A stretch of DNA of 14,918 bases from Baffinella frigidus (Eukaryota; Cryptophyceae; Cryptomonadales; Baffinellaceae): positions 45,933 to 60,850 of the forward strand of contig MU647270.1 of assembly GCA_026770585.1 (NCBI GenBank), in the 5' to 3' direction. The notes below the pieces were generated by a model. It was not told where the DNA came from. It did no database searches and worked only from the letters and a program-made list of their open reading frames with translations. Within the stretch, counting starts at the first letter, position 1; every line of letters starts with the position of its first letter. The position numbers and the translations under genes were made by a program. This document shows positions 8,701 to 13,672 of the stretch, piece after piece.

Positions 8701-11700
8701 ACCCTAAACCCTGCACCCTACATCCTACACCCTACACCCTACACCCTGCACCCTACACCCTACACCCTACACCCTACACCCTACACCCTACAGCAGATAG
8801 CTATCTCAGCCTCGTCAAAGCGGCACCCCCCCAATCGGTTCAGGTCCATGCTATCCACACAGCGGACTTCGAAGGGGTTTCAAATAACCCCTAATCGATA
8901 AGACCTAGGTTCCTACGGTAGGCAACCCGTAGGGACATAGCGGGGTTCCTACGGATAAGGTCACGGAAAGGGGGCCCGATTTGGGCTGAATCCCCCTTCG
9001 TGTCCCGCTGTGTGGAATACATTTAGAGTAGGAAATCAGGCTCAAAAGTGCAACTGACATATCTTTATGGCGAGCTAATTTTACTACGGCAGATCTAGAC
9101 TGGGTGGGGTTCTGATCAGACGATGCTCAAGACTGTCTTGACATTAAATGTGTTCCCGGATGAACTGGCGACCAGTACGCGTTTCTGCACCACGCCTTCG
9201 GTTCAGGTGCATGCTAGCTCAGCCTCATCATAGCGTCACCCCCCGAATCCCTAAACCCTGAACTCGTGTCCAAGCGCCACCAAGGCGCCACACGAGGAAT
9301 ATCCTCAAGCTAATTATCATTATTATTATATTATTATTATTATATCCAAGGGCCACCAAGGCACCAACCCCATCTCTAGTAAGAAGAAGCCCCCTAAAAC
9401 AGAAGCCCCCTAAAACACCCCGGGGTGTTGTAGGGGGGTACAAACAGTGATACACCCTGGTGCACACCACCCATACCGGCCGACTGAGTCTGTCCTAGAC
9501 CCCAGGTCTCTCTCTCTCTCTCTCTCTCTCTCCACTCCAGGCCCTTGGGTAGGGTATCCATGTGCGTTCTTGGAGCCGTTTGTGCGTTCTTGGAGCCGTT
9601 TTTCTGCTAAAAGATGACTTTTGAGAACCATTTCCCCTGAAAAATGACTTTTGAATACCCCCCCTCCAGCCCTGCGTCGCTACCCTATGACAGGCTAGTC
9701 GGCGAAGTCGAGGGTCTTCCGAGTCTTTGAATATTTTATCTCAATTTAAATATTTTATCTCCTTATCAAGAAGTATATAACTAAACGAATTACCCCCATC
9801 GGCATTTTCATATTTTAATAAAGCATATGAAGGGACATGAATAGTTATTTTACAAGCAATCAATGAGTTCTGAACATTACCCGTTTCTATAGTCGATGCT
9901 CACTCCATACACCCTACGGTAGGCAACCCGTAGGCGTAGGGGCATAGGGTTGTTCCTAGGGCTGTCCTGACGGAAAGTTGCTCGATTTCCGTGAATCGAC
10001 TTCGCCATCATGATGCAAAACCGTAATCGTGACTCCATCTTGTGTCTTTCTATTATTCGTGGTACAACCTGTGAGCCTTTCTATTATTGACACTTCATAT
10101 TATCTTCGTATACGTTGTATACTTGGTGATATACGACTCTGGGTAGGTCCCTCGAGATTATCTTCTCTCTCGTGTGACCTCCCCATATTATTCGTGCAAT
10201 TATCACTGGTTGAGTCTTTCTATTATTAACCGGACGACTGAGCAGTCGGCGAGGTCAAGGGTCTTCTGGGCAGTGGTCATGCCCGCGATGCCCGCGGAGA
10301 GCACTTCGTGCGTCTTTCTACTATTCGTAGTACAACCCGTGCGTCGTTCTATCATTGGGTCTTTCTATTATTCATGTTATTGAGTCTTTCTACACGTACA
10401 TTTTCATGTTATTGCGTCTTTCTATTATCCACCTGACGACTGAGTAGTCGGCGAGGTCAAGGGTCTTCTGGGCAGTGGTCATGCCCGCGATGCCCGCGGA
10501 GAGCACGCCCGTCGACGCGTTCCCGTCGACCGACTTCGCCATCATGATGCACCCTGCGTTCGGGGTTGGGGTTAACGCCTGCGTGTTTGGGGGTGTGGGG
10601 TCAATTGTTTTTTATTTTTATTTTTGGTTTAGGGTTTAGAGTTGGGGATTTAGGGTGTAGGGTGTAGGGTGTAGGGTGTAGGGTGTAGGGTGTAGGGTGT
10701 AGGGTGTAGGGTGTAGGGTCCAGGGTCTAGGGTTCAAGTGTTAGGGGTCTTCTGCGGCAACACAGTGGACAGCACGCCCGTCGACGCGTTCCCGTCGACC
10801 GACTTCGCCATCATCATGCACCCTGCGTCGTCGGGGGTTTAGGGTCTGGGGTTTAGGGTGTTTTTATCAGGGTCCAGGGGTTAGGGTTTAGGGAGGGTGG
10901 AGTAGTGGGAATTTTAGGATGATGTTCCGGGCCGCGCCCCAACAATCTGAGACCACATTTGTGAAACATAATTAAAAGTTGGTTCATAAATGTGGTTTCA
11001 GATTTGTGGGGCGCGGCGCGGAACATGTCGATCCCCCCCCCCTCAATTTCTCGAATCTGAGCCCCCAAACCTCGATTTCTTAGAACAATACGAAAAGTTG
11101 GGACTTGCTCGCCGCCGCTCGGAAACATCTGAAACCACATTTGTGAACCAACTTTCGATTCTGTTTCTCAAAGTAGTCTCAGATTTTTCTGACGCGGCGG
11201 GGAAGAGCATAGAACCCCACAAAACGCCCACTACTCCGCCCTCGGTTTAGGCCCAAGTTTGGGGTGTATGGTTCAATTGTTTTTGGTTCAGGGTTCAATG
11301 CATTTTGGCTTAGAGTTTAGGGACAAACTCTAGGGGTTAGAATTCGATCTGTTGTCCCCCGCACCACTGAGCAGCGCCCGAGTTCTATCTTCCCCGGATT
11401 TCATCCTGGGTAGTATTTCTGAGAAATACGATCCTGGCAACGAAAATTACTACACACCGGACATTTTCAGTCACGTCCGTGTAGTAATTTTCGTTGCAAA
11501 TCGAATCGGAGATCCCCGAAATCGTATTTCTCAGAAATACTCGCCGGGATGAGATTGCCGGGGATCATGTCACGCCCCCCACTCGGAACACTACGGGGAA
11601 CATTCTAAAGTTAATTAATGGATTGTTTCCAAGGAAACACGCCAAAAGTCAGCAATTTTGGTCACGTTATGTCCAAATATCCGGGCAAGACGTGCTTCGA

Positions 11701-13293
11701 AGCCTCCCGAGTGGTACCCTGAAATGCATTGCAATGTGTACCAGAATCGTTTAGATGGACACATCATCGAAGGCCCCGGTGGCTGCTAAGTGGCAACTCT
11801 GGACGAAACCGCACTGAGTTTCCGCACAGGGGTTGCCACACACTGTGCGGTTTAGCCAAGAGTCGGATGGGGGACACGTAGCGCAAATCCTGTGCGGTTT
11901 TGACTTAAATGGAGGGAAAATCATGTGCGGTTGATTTAAATAGAGGGAAAATCATGTGCGGTTGATTTAAATGGAGGGGAAATCATGTGCGGTTGGTTTG
12001 AATGGAGGGGAAATCATGTGCGGTTGGTTTAAATGGAGGAAAAATCTTGTGCGGTTGATTTAAATGGAGGAAAAATCTTGTGCGGTTGATTTAAATGGAG
12101 GAAAAATCTTGTGCGGTTGGTTCAAATGGAAGAAAAACCCTGTGCGGTTGAGTTAAATAAAAGGGAAATCATGTGCGGTTGGTTTAAATGGAAGAAAAAT
12201 CATGTGCGGTTGATTTAAATGGAGGAAAAATCTTGTGCGGTTGGTTTAAATGGAAGAAAAATCCTGTGCGGTTGATTTAAATAGAGGGAAAATCCTTTGT
12301 GGTTGATTTAAATGGAGGAAAAATCCTGTGCGGTTGATTTAAATGGAGGGAAAATCATATGCGGTTGGTTTAAATGGAGGAAAAATCTTGTGCGGTTGAA
12401 TTAAATGGAAGGAAAATCCTGTGCGATTGAGTTAAATAGAGGGAAAATCCTGTGTGGTTGAGTTAAACAGAGGGGAAATCCTGTGCGGTTGATTTAGCAC
12501 GGGGAGCTCGTAACTTGCGCAGGTGCCAAACATGGGCTGCCCGGAGGTGCCGAACGCACCTGGACTTCCAAGGGATTCTTAAGTGACAAGACCTACGACC
12601 CTACGGTAGGCAACCCGTAGGGACAAAGGGGGGTTCCTACGAGTAAGGCTGCCCGTCATTATTAGTTTTAAAGGAGGATCTCCAGTACAAATTAACTGTC
12701 CATCTACGGCTAATTTTTTTTAATGATGAGACGAAATCAAGCGGGCCAGAGCTACCACGCCAGCGTCTTGGAAGGGGTCGCCAAAAGTCGATTCCTCCTC
12801 AAGGCAGGGGGTTTCAAAAGTTGACATGCGTGCCCTGGTACGCAATAAAAAAATCCAACCCCCTCGTGCAATCCGGCGTGGTAGGCCTCGTAACCTGCGC
12901 ACGTGCCAAACATCAGCTGCCCGGAGGTGCCGAATGCACCTGGACTTCCAAGGGATTTTGAATAACCCTCAAGTGACAAGACCTACGACCCTACGGTAGG
13001 CACCCCGTAGGGACAAAGGGGGGTTCCTACGGACAAGGTAACGGAAACTCGGCCCGAAATGGGCCGAAAACCCCTTCGTAGCCCGCTGTGTGTGTAGGGG
13101 GGGGGCTCGAAACCTGCGCAGGTTCCGAACATGGGCTGCCCGGAGGTGCCGAACGCTCGGAGATCGTCGAACATCCCGAACTCCACCTGCGCACACGTTT
13201 CGGGTTGAGGGTGTAGGGTTGAGGGTTTGGGGTTTGGGGTTTCGGGGAACTCCACCTTCGCACACGAGTCGGTCAGAATGACCAAGGTGGTTT
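5615..13293 (-). CDS. PDX2: PDX2 (PdxT/SNO-type) glutaminase subunit of PLP synthase, 5'-partial, seven joined exons
   Basis: Class I glutamine amidotransferase that hydrolyses glutamine and passes ammonia to the PDX1 synthase core in DXP-independent vitamin B6 synthesis (known for the family). Joined exons in order: 13256-13293, 13114-13186, 10433-10553, 7906-7963, 6769-6831, 6608-6661, 5615-5728. All introns are GT-AG and phases match throughout (0, 1, 2, 0, 0, 0), giving about 172 residues. Family landmarks appear in the right order: TTL after the missing GGES loop, GQPMFGTCAG with the nucleophile Cys, CIMMAKS, VVRNAYGPQIHSFESDL, LRAVLIRAP, RVLAQHD, and CTFHPEITGD with catalytic His and Glu. 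The usual length is about 190-220 residues, so about 45 N-terminal residues are absent. The triad and frame are intact, which favours a working gene, but decayed exon copies in its introns mean a pseudogene cannot be excluded. HisH was considered; GTCAG rather than GICLG argues for PdxT. Confidence 0.88.
5774..5877 (+). mobile_element. MITE family A, copy 3, 104 bp, inside intron G-H
   Basis: TATCCCTTAAGTGACCAGTA to GGTCACTTAAGGGATA. Nearly identical to the copy at 13327-13430 and in the same orientation. The rest of the intron (5878-6049, 6116-6384) holds degenerate GGGATTTAGGG-like repeats and foldback pieces. Confidence 0.92.
6050..6115 (-). pseudogene. Exon H copy H1, catalytic Glu lost (HPA)
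   Basis: Acceptor CGCGGGCAG then GYVLTCTFHPAITGDKRA, after which it diverges (PTCLPD) and never reaches RVHAYFASMV. The catalytic Glu codon GAG is GCG (Ala). The acceptor is at the same position as in exon H. Confidence 0.8.
6226..6500. mobile_element. C-family foldback fragments
   Basis: GGGTTGCCTACCGTAGGG, CTTCGAAGGCCGCTGTGTGGAT and, further on, CCCCTACGGTAGGCC match parts of the element at 8852-9019 in reverse. Exon copy G1 lies between them. Confidence 0.55.
6385..6427 (-). pseudogene. Exon G copy G1, donor side
   Basis: Reads LAHHDSHPVLWQQ before donor GTCCACC, nearly the same as exon G. The EGGRV start and its acceptor have been replaced by unrelated sequence. Confidence 0.75.
6608..6661 (-). 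CDS. PDX2: PDX2 exon G (EGGRVLAQHDSHPVLWQQ)
   Basis: An 18-codon exon reading EGGRVLAQHDSHPVLWQQ, phase 0 on both sides. Acceptor TAAACCAG ends at 6662 and donor GTCCCACTCC starts at 6607. It fits the PdxT segment VxVLAxHDxxPVxVRQ that links IRAP to the final catalytic strand. Part of it (LAxHDSHPVLWQQ and the donor) is repeated at 6385-6427. The start was placed at the phase-0 acceptor; another AG inside the exon (GGGGGCAG) would break the frame. Confidence 0.85.
6662..6768 (-). other. Intron F-G, 107 bp, built almost entirely of telomere-like repeat
   Basis: On the sense strand it opens GTACACCCTACACCC and closes CCCTAAACCAG. Nearly all the interior is CCCTACA, CCCTAAA, CCCTCAA and CCCCAAA units. 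The splice sites can be read as slight variants of the repeat unit (GTACACC at the donor, AAACCAG at the acceptor). Confidence 0.8.
6769..6831 (-). CDS. PDX2: PDX2 exon F (VFGEEPLRAVLIRAPMISRVG)
   Basis: Acceptor CGTTCGCAG ends at 6832. The 63-nt exon encodes VFGEEPLRAVLIRAPMISRV plus a Gly in phase 0. LRAVLIRAP corresponds to the conserved F(E/R)xVFIRAP strand of PdxT. Donor GTACACC starts at 6768 and leads straight into a telomere-like repeat that makes up the whole downstream intron. Directly upstream on the sense strand is the 20-bp tandem repeat array 6857-7015. A truncated copy of the exon lies at 7080-7115. Confidence 0.88.
6857..7015 (+). repeat. 20-bp tandem repeat, eight copies, in front of exon F
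   Basis: Unit GGGCCCGCCTCGGGACAAAT with variants GGGGCC and AGGG. Related pieces, partly inverted (GAGGCGGGCCCG), continue to about 7215. The array lies in intron E-F immediately upstream of exon F on the sense strand. Confidence 0.92.
7080..7115 (-). pseudogene. Exon F copy F1, truncated
   Basis: Acceptor GCGTTCGCAG followed by FFGEELLRAVLI and then TAG, against VFGEEPLRAVLIRAP in exon F. The homology stops before RAP. GGGCCCGCCT-type repeats lie on both sides. Confidence 0.75.
7417..7525 (+). repeat. About 21-bp tandem repeat, five copies
   Basis: Unit CCTCTCTAGGTCCTGCTGAAC with single-base and 2-base length changes. No gene seen in 7216-7820 apart from exon echoes. Confidence 0.88.
7640..7695. 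repeat. Perfect 22-bp-arm hairpin
   Basis: Arm 7640-7661 (CGCCACCTTTTACCGTTGTT plus CC) pairs exactly with 7674-7695 across a 12-nt loop. Confidence 0.92.
7697..7758. mobile_element. Foldback with CCTACCGTAGG ends, 62 bp
   Basis: GACCTCCTACCGTAGGCCGA pairs perfectly with 7739-7758 around a 22-nt loop containing GGTCCTAGGATCC. A related foldback lies at 13716-13800. It is adjacent to the hairpin 7640-7695. Confidence 0.85.
7821..7844 (-). pseudogene. Exon E end copy (DLNGDKE plus GT)
   Basis: Sense strand GACCTCAACGGCGATAAGGAG followed by GTG repeats the end of exon E (7903-7926), three mismatches over 24 bp, 82 bp further downstream. It would splice in phase to exon F (DKE-VFGEE), but I see no acceptor that enters it in frame. 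Confidence 0.6.
7906..7963 (-). CDS. PDX2: PDX2 exon E (NAYGPQIHSFESDLNGDKA)
   Basis: Acceptor AATGGTGCAG ends at 7964 and the first base G completes the Arg codon from exon D. The exon reads NAYGPQIHSFESDLNGDKA and stops at donor GTGCTATG (7905) in phase 0. RNAYGxQxxSFE is a signature of PdxT/PDX2. The acceptor region with the first exon bases is repeated in decayed form at 8354-8385, 8641-8663 and 9164-9184. The exon's last 21 bases plus the donor GTG are repeated at 7821-7844 with three mismatches. Confidence 0.88.
7964..8353. other. Part of intron D-E with no recognised feature
   Basis: Unique-looking sequence upstream of exon E on the sense strand. TTTAGATGGACCTGCTCTGG at 8273 is weakly echoed at 8602. 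No gene seen. Confidence 0.5.
8354..8385 (-). pseudogene. Exon E acceptor copy E1
   Basis: Sense strand GACGTGGTGCAG then bases encoding NAYGSQVHSE, close to exon E (NAYGPQIHSFE) but with a codon lost after HS, so the frame no longer yields SFESDL. Confidence 0.65.
8366..8552 (+). repeat. Segmental repeat with telomere-like array, copy 1
   Basis: Contains the exon E acceptor copy, CTTCGGTTCAGGACACTTTA, a (CCCTACA)n array at 8414-8479, AGCAGATAGCTATCTCAGCC and CAATCGGTTCAGGTCCAT. Repeated at 8646-8850 and, without the array, at 9168-9245. Confidence 0.9.
8641..8663 (-). pseudogene. Exon E acceptor copy E2
   Basis: Sense strand GTGTGGTGCAG then GAACGCGTACGGGTCGCAAG, corresponding to RNAYGxQ of exon E. 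The SFESDL part is missing. A CCCTACA array lies at 8693-8792. Confidence 0.65.
8646..8850 (+). repeat. Segmental repeat with telomere-like array, copy 2
   Basis: Same order as 8366-8552 with a longer CCCTACA array (8693-8792), including CCCTAAA and CCCTGCA variants. Confidence 0.9.
8852..9019 (+). mobile_element. Foldback family C, about 168 bp
   Basis: TATCCACACAGCGG at the left and CCGCTGTGTGGAATA at the right form inverted ends, followed inward by CTTCGAAGGGG/CCCCCTTCG. Interior: CCTACGGTAGGCAACCCGTA and GGGTTCCTACGGATAAGG. Partial copies at 6226-6325, 9908-9992, 12583-12653 and 12971-13093. Confidence 0.8.
9164..9184 (-). pseudogene. Exon E acceptor copy E3
   Basis: Sense strand GGCGTGGTGCAG then AAACGCGTACTGGTCGCCAG: the exon E acceptor and first codons, decayed. 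It belongs to a segment repeated at 8366-8552 and 8646-8850; this copy lacks the telomere-like array. Confidence 0.6.
9245..9680. other. Simple-repeat stretch, no gene
   Basis: ATT-rich run 9314-9344, paired CCAAG(C/G)GCCACCAAGG segments, (CT)12 at 9508-9531 and two exact 20-bp units TGTGCGTTCTTGGAGCCGTT at 9561-9600. Confidence 0.75.
9685..9720 (-). pseudogene. Exon D fragment D4 (end of exon)
   Basis: Sense strand GAAGACCCTCGACTTCGCCG resembles the codons KTLDLAD of exon D, followed by a TAG in place of the Tyr codon region. No donor remains. Confidence 0.5.
9908..9992 (+). mobile_element. C-family foldback fragment
   Basis: CACCCTACGGTAGGCAACCC, GTTGTTCCTAGGG and a CGGAAA end resemble the right two thirds of 8852-9019. 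It lies next to exon D fragment D3. Confidence 0.6.
9995..10019 (-). pseudogene. Exon D fragment D3 (start of exon)
   Basis: Sense strand TGCATCATGATGGCGAAGTC matches exon D codons CIMMAK plus the first bases of the next codon. The upstream bases TTT replace the CAGGG acceptor. About 25 bp. Confidence 0.55.
10045..10432 (+). repeat. Scattered GTCTTTCTATTATT motif
   Basis: About eight versions of (G)TCTTTCTATTATT, often followed by CRTGGTACAACC, flank exon D and its copy D2. On the sense strand the motif (AATAATAGAAAGAC) starts a few bases inside the intron after each donor. Confidence 0.75.
10231..10304 (-). pseudogene. Exon D copy D2, 3' half with donor
   Basis: Nearly identical to the 3' part of exon D (LSAGIAGMTTAQKTLDLAD, then C for Y, SVV) and followed by GTTAATAATAG, matching the real donor context GTGGATAATAG. 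The acceptor half is missing. Confidence 0.75.
10433..10553 (-). CDS. PDX2: PDX2 exon D (GCIMMAKS ... DYSVVR)
   Basis: Acceptor CGAACGCAG is at 10554 and upward; donor GTGGATAATAG begins at 10432. The first two bases complete the Gly codon of GTCAG, then CIMMAKSVDGN, a Ser/Thr/Gly/Ala-rich stretch, and TLDLADYSVV. It leaves in phase 2 so that AG plus the first G of exon E makes Arg. In PdxT the segment after CAG is a hydrophobic helix (LIxLA), here CIMMA; DYSVVR occupies the place of the strand before RNAYG. The 121 nt are open and rich in GC-ending codons. Fragments of the exon recur at 10742-10822, 10231-10304, 9995-10019 and 9685-9720. Confidence 0.85.
10626..10733 (+). repeat. Interstitial TTTAGGG/TGTAGGG array
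   Basis: TTTAGGGTTTAGAG followed by about ten TGTAGGG units and decayed GGGTCCAGGG. It lies in intron C-D between exon D and its copy D1. Confidence 0.92.
10742..10822 (-). pseudogene. Exon D copy D1, 5' half with acceptor
   Basis: After acceptor GACGACGCAG it reads CMMMAKSVDGNASTGVLS like exon D, then diverges through a deletion to TVLPQKTPNT and a stop. The upstream sense-strand sequence is telomere-like (CCCTAAACCCCAGACCC), resembling the region in front of real exon D. Confidence 0.7.
10922..11026. mobile_element. Foldback family E, copy 1
   Basis: ATGTTCCGGGCCGCGCCCC and ATCTGAGACCACATTTGTG pair with 10983-11026 (ATGTGGTTTCAGATTTGTGG, GCGCGGCGCGGAACAT) around a short loop. Confidence 0.85.
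11106..11209. mobile_element. Foldback family E, copy 2 (diverged)
   Basis: TGCTCGCCGCCGCTC and ATCTGAAACCACATTTGTGA pair imperfectly with 11165-11209. It shares the CTGARACCACATTTGTG arm with copy 1. Confidence 0.75.
11395..11551. repeat. Large interrupted foldback
   Basis: GTATTTCTGAGAAATACGAT (11412-11431) pairs with 11521-11540 and GCAACGAAAATTACTACAC (11437-11455) with 11479-11497; outer CATCCYGG pairs too. The GTATTTCT...AGAAATAC arm is itself palindromic. No gene seen in 11210-11885. Confidence 0.88.
11606..11668 (-). repeat. Dispersed repeat, partner of 344-402
   Basis: Reverse-complement copy containing CGCCAAAAGTCAGCAA and GGATTGTTTCC. The two copies lie more than 11 kb apart. Confidence 0.75.
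11890..12500 (+). repeat. 31-bp minisatellite, about 19-20 copies
   Basis: Unit TGTGCGGTTGATTTAAATGG plus AGGGAAAATCA, highly regular in length (31 bp), with variants RGTTT, AGTTAAATA and AAATCT. It sits in intron C-D just downstream, on the plus strand, of an AAACCGCAC...CTGTGCGGTTT inverted pair at 11808-11853. Confidence 0.95.
12506..12655 (+). repeat. Segmental repeat with exon C copy and C-family foldback, copy 1
   Basis: CTCGTAACTTGCGCAGGTGC through GGACTTCCAAGGGATT, AAGTGACAAGACCTACGACC and ACGGTAGGCAACCCGTAGGG recurs at 12888-13042. Confidence 0.85.
12515..12559 (-). pseudogene. Exon C copy C2, 45 nt, damaged donor
   Basis: Carries AFGTSGQPMFGTCA in frame after AAGTCCAG, as in C1, but the last exon base is A (GCAA before GTTACG), which weakens the donor. 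The flanking sequence (TTCCAAGGGATT on the plus strand and the C-type foldback next to it) is shared with C1, so exon piece and intron sequence were copied together. Confidence 0.65.
12751..12888. mobile_element. MITE family D, copy 1
   Basis: CTACCACGCCAGCGTCTTGG opens and ATCCGGCGTGGTAG closes. Interior GTCGCCAAAAGTCGATTCCT and TCAAGGCAGGGGGTTTCAAA matches the copy at 13499-13629. Confidence 0.75.
12888..13093 (+). repeat. Segmental repeat with exon C copy and C-family foldback, copy 2
   Basis: As 12506-12655 and extending further into the C-family right end (CCCCTTCGTAGCCCGCTGTGTG). Confidence 0.85.
12895..12939 (-). pseudogene. Exon C copy C1, 45 nt, splice sites intact
   Basis: Reads AFGTSGQLMFGTCA between an acceptor (AAGTCCAG) and a donor (GTTACG). 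It matches the 3' part of exon C, with GQL for GQP. Its length is a multiple of three and it is phase 1 to phase 1, so inclusion after exon C would keep frame and add a second GTCA segment. It may be a decayed duplicate or a skipped cassette. Confidence 0.7.
13114..13186 (-). CDS. PDX2: PDX2 exon C with nucleophile Cys (GQPMFGTCAG)
   Basis: Reads VEFGMFDDLRAFGTSGQPMF followed by GTCA and the first base of the next Gly codon. GMFDDLRAF matches the family helix usually written GxxxxLRxF, and QPMFGTCAG is the class I amidotransferase nucleophile elbow (Cys nucleophile). Acceptor GTGTGCGCAG ends at 13187 and donor GTTTCG begins at 13113; exit is in phase 1. The upstream intron is only 69 bp and made largely of telomere-like repeat. 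Two partial copies of this exon lie downstream at 12895-12939 and 12515-12559. Confidence 0.88.
13187..13255 (-). other. Intron B-C, 69 bp, telomere-like core with 20-bp direct repeats at its edges
   Basis: Begins GTGGAG and ends GCGCAG. The core is CCCCAAACCCTCAACCCTACACCCT-type degenerate telomere repeat. The 20-bp segment at 13247-13266 and that at 13178-13197 differ by one base and lie exactly one intron length (69 bp) apart, so each splice site sits inside one copy of the direct repeat. Confidence 0.75.
13200..13245 (+). repeat. Telomere-like array inside intron B-C
   Basis: TTGAGGGTGTAGGGTTGAGG followed by GTTTGGGG units; degenerate TTTAGGG family. Confidence 0.85.
13256..13293 (-). 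CDS. PDX2: PDX2 exon B (TTLVILTDSCAK)
   Basis: Acceptor CTGCCAG sits at 13294-13300. The exon begins with two bases (AA) completing a codon, then reads TTLVILTDSCAK and ends AAG before donor GTGGAG at 13255. TTL follows the GGES oxyanion loop in PdxT proteins, so the preceding exon should end in phase 1 just after GGES. No such exon was recognised above it. The foldback element at 13327-13430 lies 33 bp upstream on the sense strand. Assignment rests on the in-frame join to exon C and on position in the family alignment; the sequence itself is short. Confidence 0.65.
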
Positions 13294-13326
13294 CTGGCAG
13301 GCGATAACATGTATTTGTTAACGGCG

Positions 13327-13430
13327 TATCCCTTAAGTGACCAGTAGGCCCATACGCCCTACCGTAGGGCCCTAGGACCTGCCTAGGGCTTCCACGGGTG
13401 ATTTTTCGCCCGTTGGTCACTTAAGGGATA
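13327..13430 (+). mobile_element. MITE family A, copy 4, 104 bp
   Basis: TATCCCTTAAGTGACCAGTA to TTGGTCACTTAAGGGATA, nearly identical to 5774-5877. It lies upstream of exon B on the gene's sense strand, flanked by GGCG...CGCC. Confidence 0.92.
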
Positions 13431-13498
13431 CGCCTACCAGCATGAGAGGGCGGGCCCGCAAGTCTTCCACCCAGTCCCCCAAACCGGGCAGGGTTTCC

Positions 13499-13629
13499 AC
13501 GCCAGATTCTTGGAAGGTGTTGCCAAACGTCAATTTCCCCTCAAGGCAGTGGTTTTCAAACGTTGCCACCCGTATCCTGATACGGTTTAGAAAACATTAA
13601 CACCCTCCTCCTCTCTGGCGTGGTTGTAC
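13499..13629. mobile_element. MITE family D, copy 2
   Basis: CCACGCCAGATTCTTGGAAG to CTCTGGCGTGGTTGTAC, sharing interior CTCAAGGCAGTGGTTTTCAA with copy 1. The 68 bp between it and the A element (13431-13498) is open on the minus strand (LPGLGDWVEDLRARPLML) but not assignable. Confidence 0.75.
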
Positions 13630-13672
13630 CAGGACGGTGAGGAACCCGCAGGATGAGTACCAGGGAAGCTCA
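13630..13672 (-). other. Weak candidate upstream exon (ASLVLI...), copy 1
   Basis: Sense strand reads ASLVLILRVPHRP and ends in phase 1 at a GTACAACC donor, which would join exon B in phase. A second copy at 13969-14008 reads ASLVLIPRFPHRP; two of the four differences are silent in this frame. LVLIP recalls the strand before GGES in PdxT, but GGES itself is absent, so this is speculative. Confidence 0.2.

Noticed and set aside
8414-8792. A chromosome end
   Set aside because: Telomere-like arrays here are short, degenerate, flanked by repeats on both sides and occur in both orientations across the window, so they are interstitial.
11890-12500. CRISPR array
   Set aside because: The 31-bp units are contiguous with no unique spacers and lie in an intron of a eukaryotic gene.
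12720-13420. Long overlapping minus-strand frames covering exons B and C as single proteins
   Set aside because: They read through the telomere-like intron (PETPNPKPSTLHPQPE) and foldback sequence. The spliced model gives better family agreement.
13431-13498. Minus-strand LPGLGDWVEDLRARPLML as a HisH- or PdxT-like exon
   Set aside because: LPGxG recalls HisH, but the downstream exon has GTCAG as in PdxT. The phase does not join exon B, and the stretch is just the gap between two MITEs.
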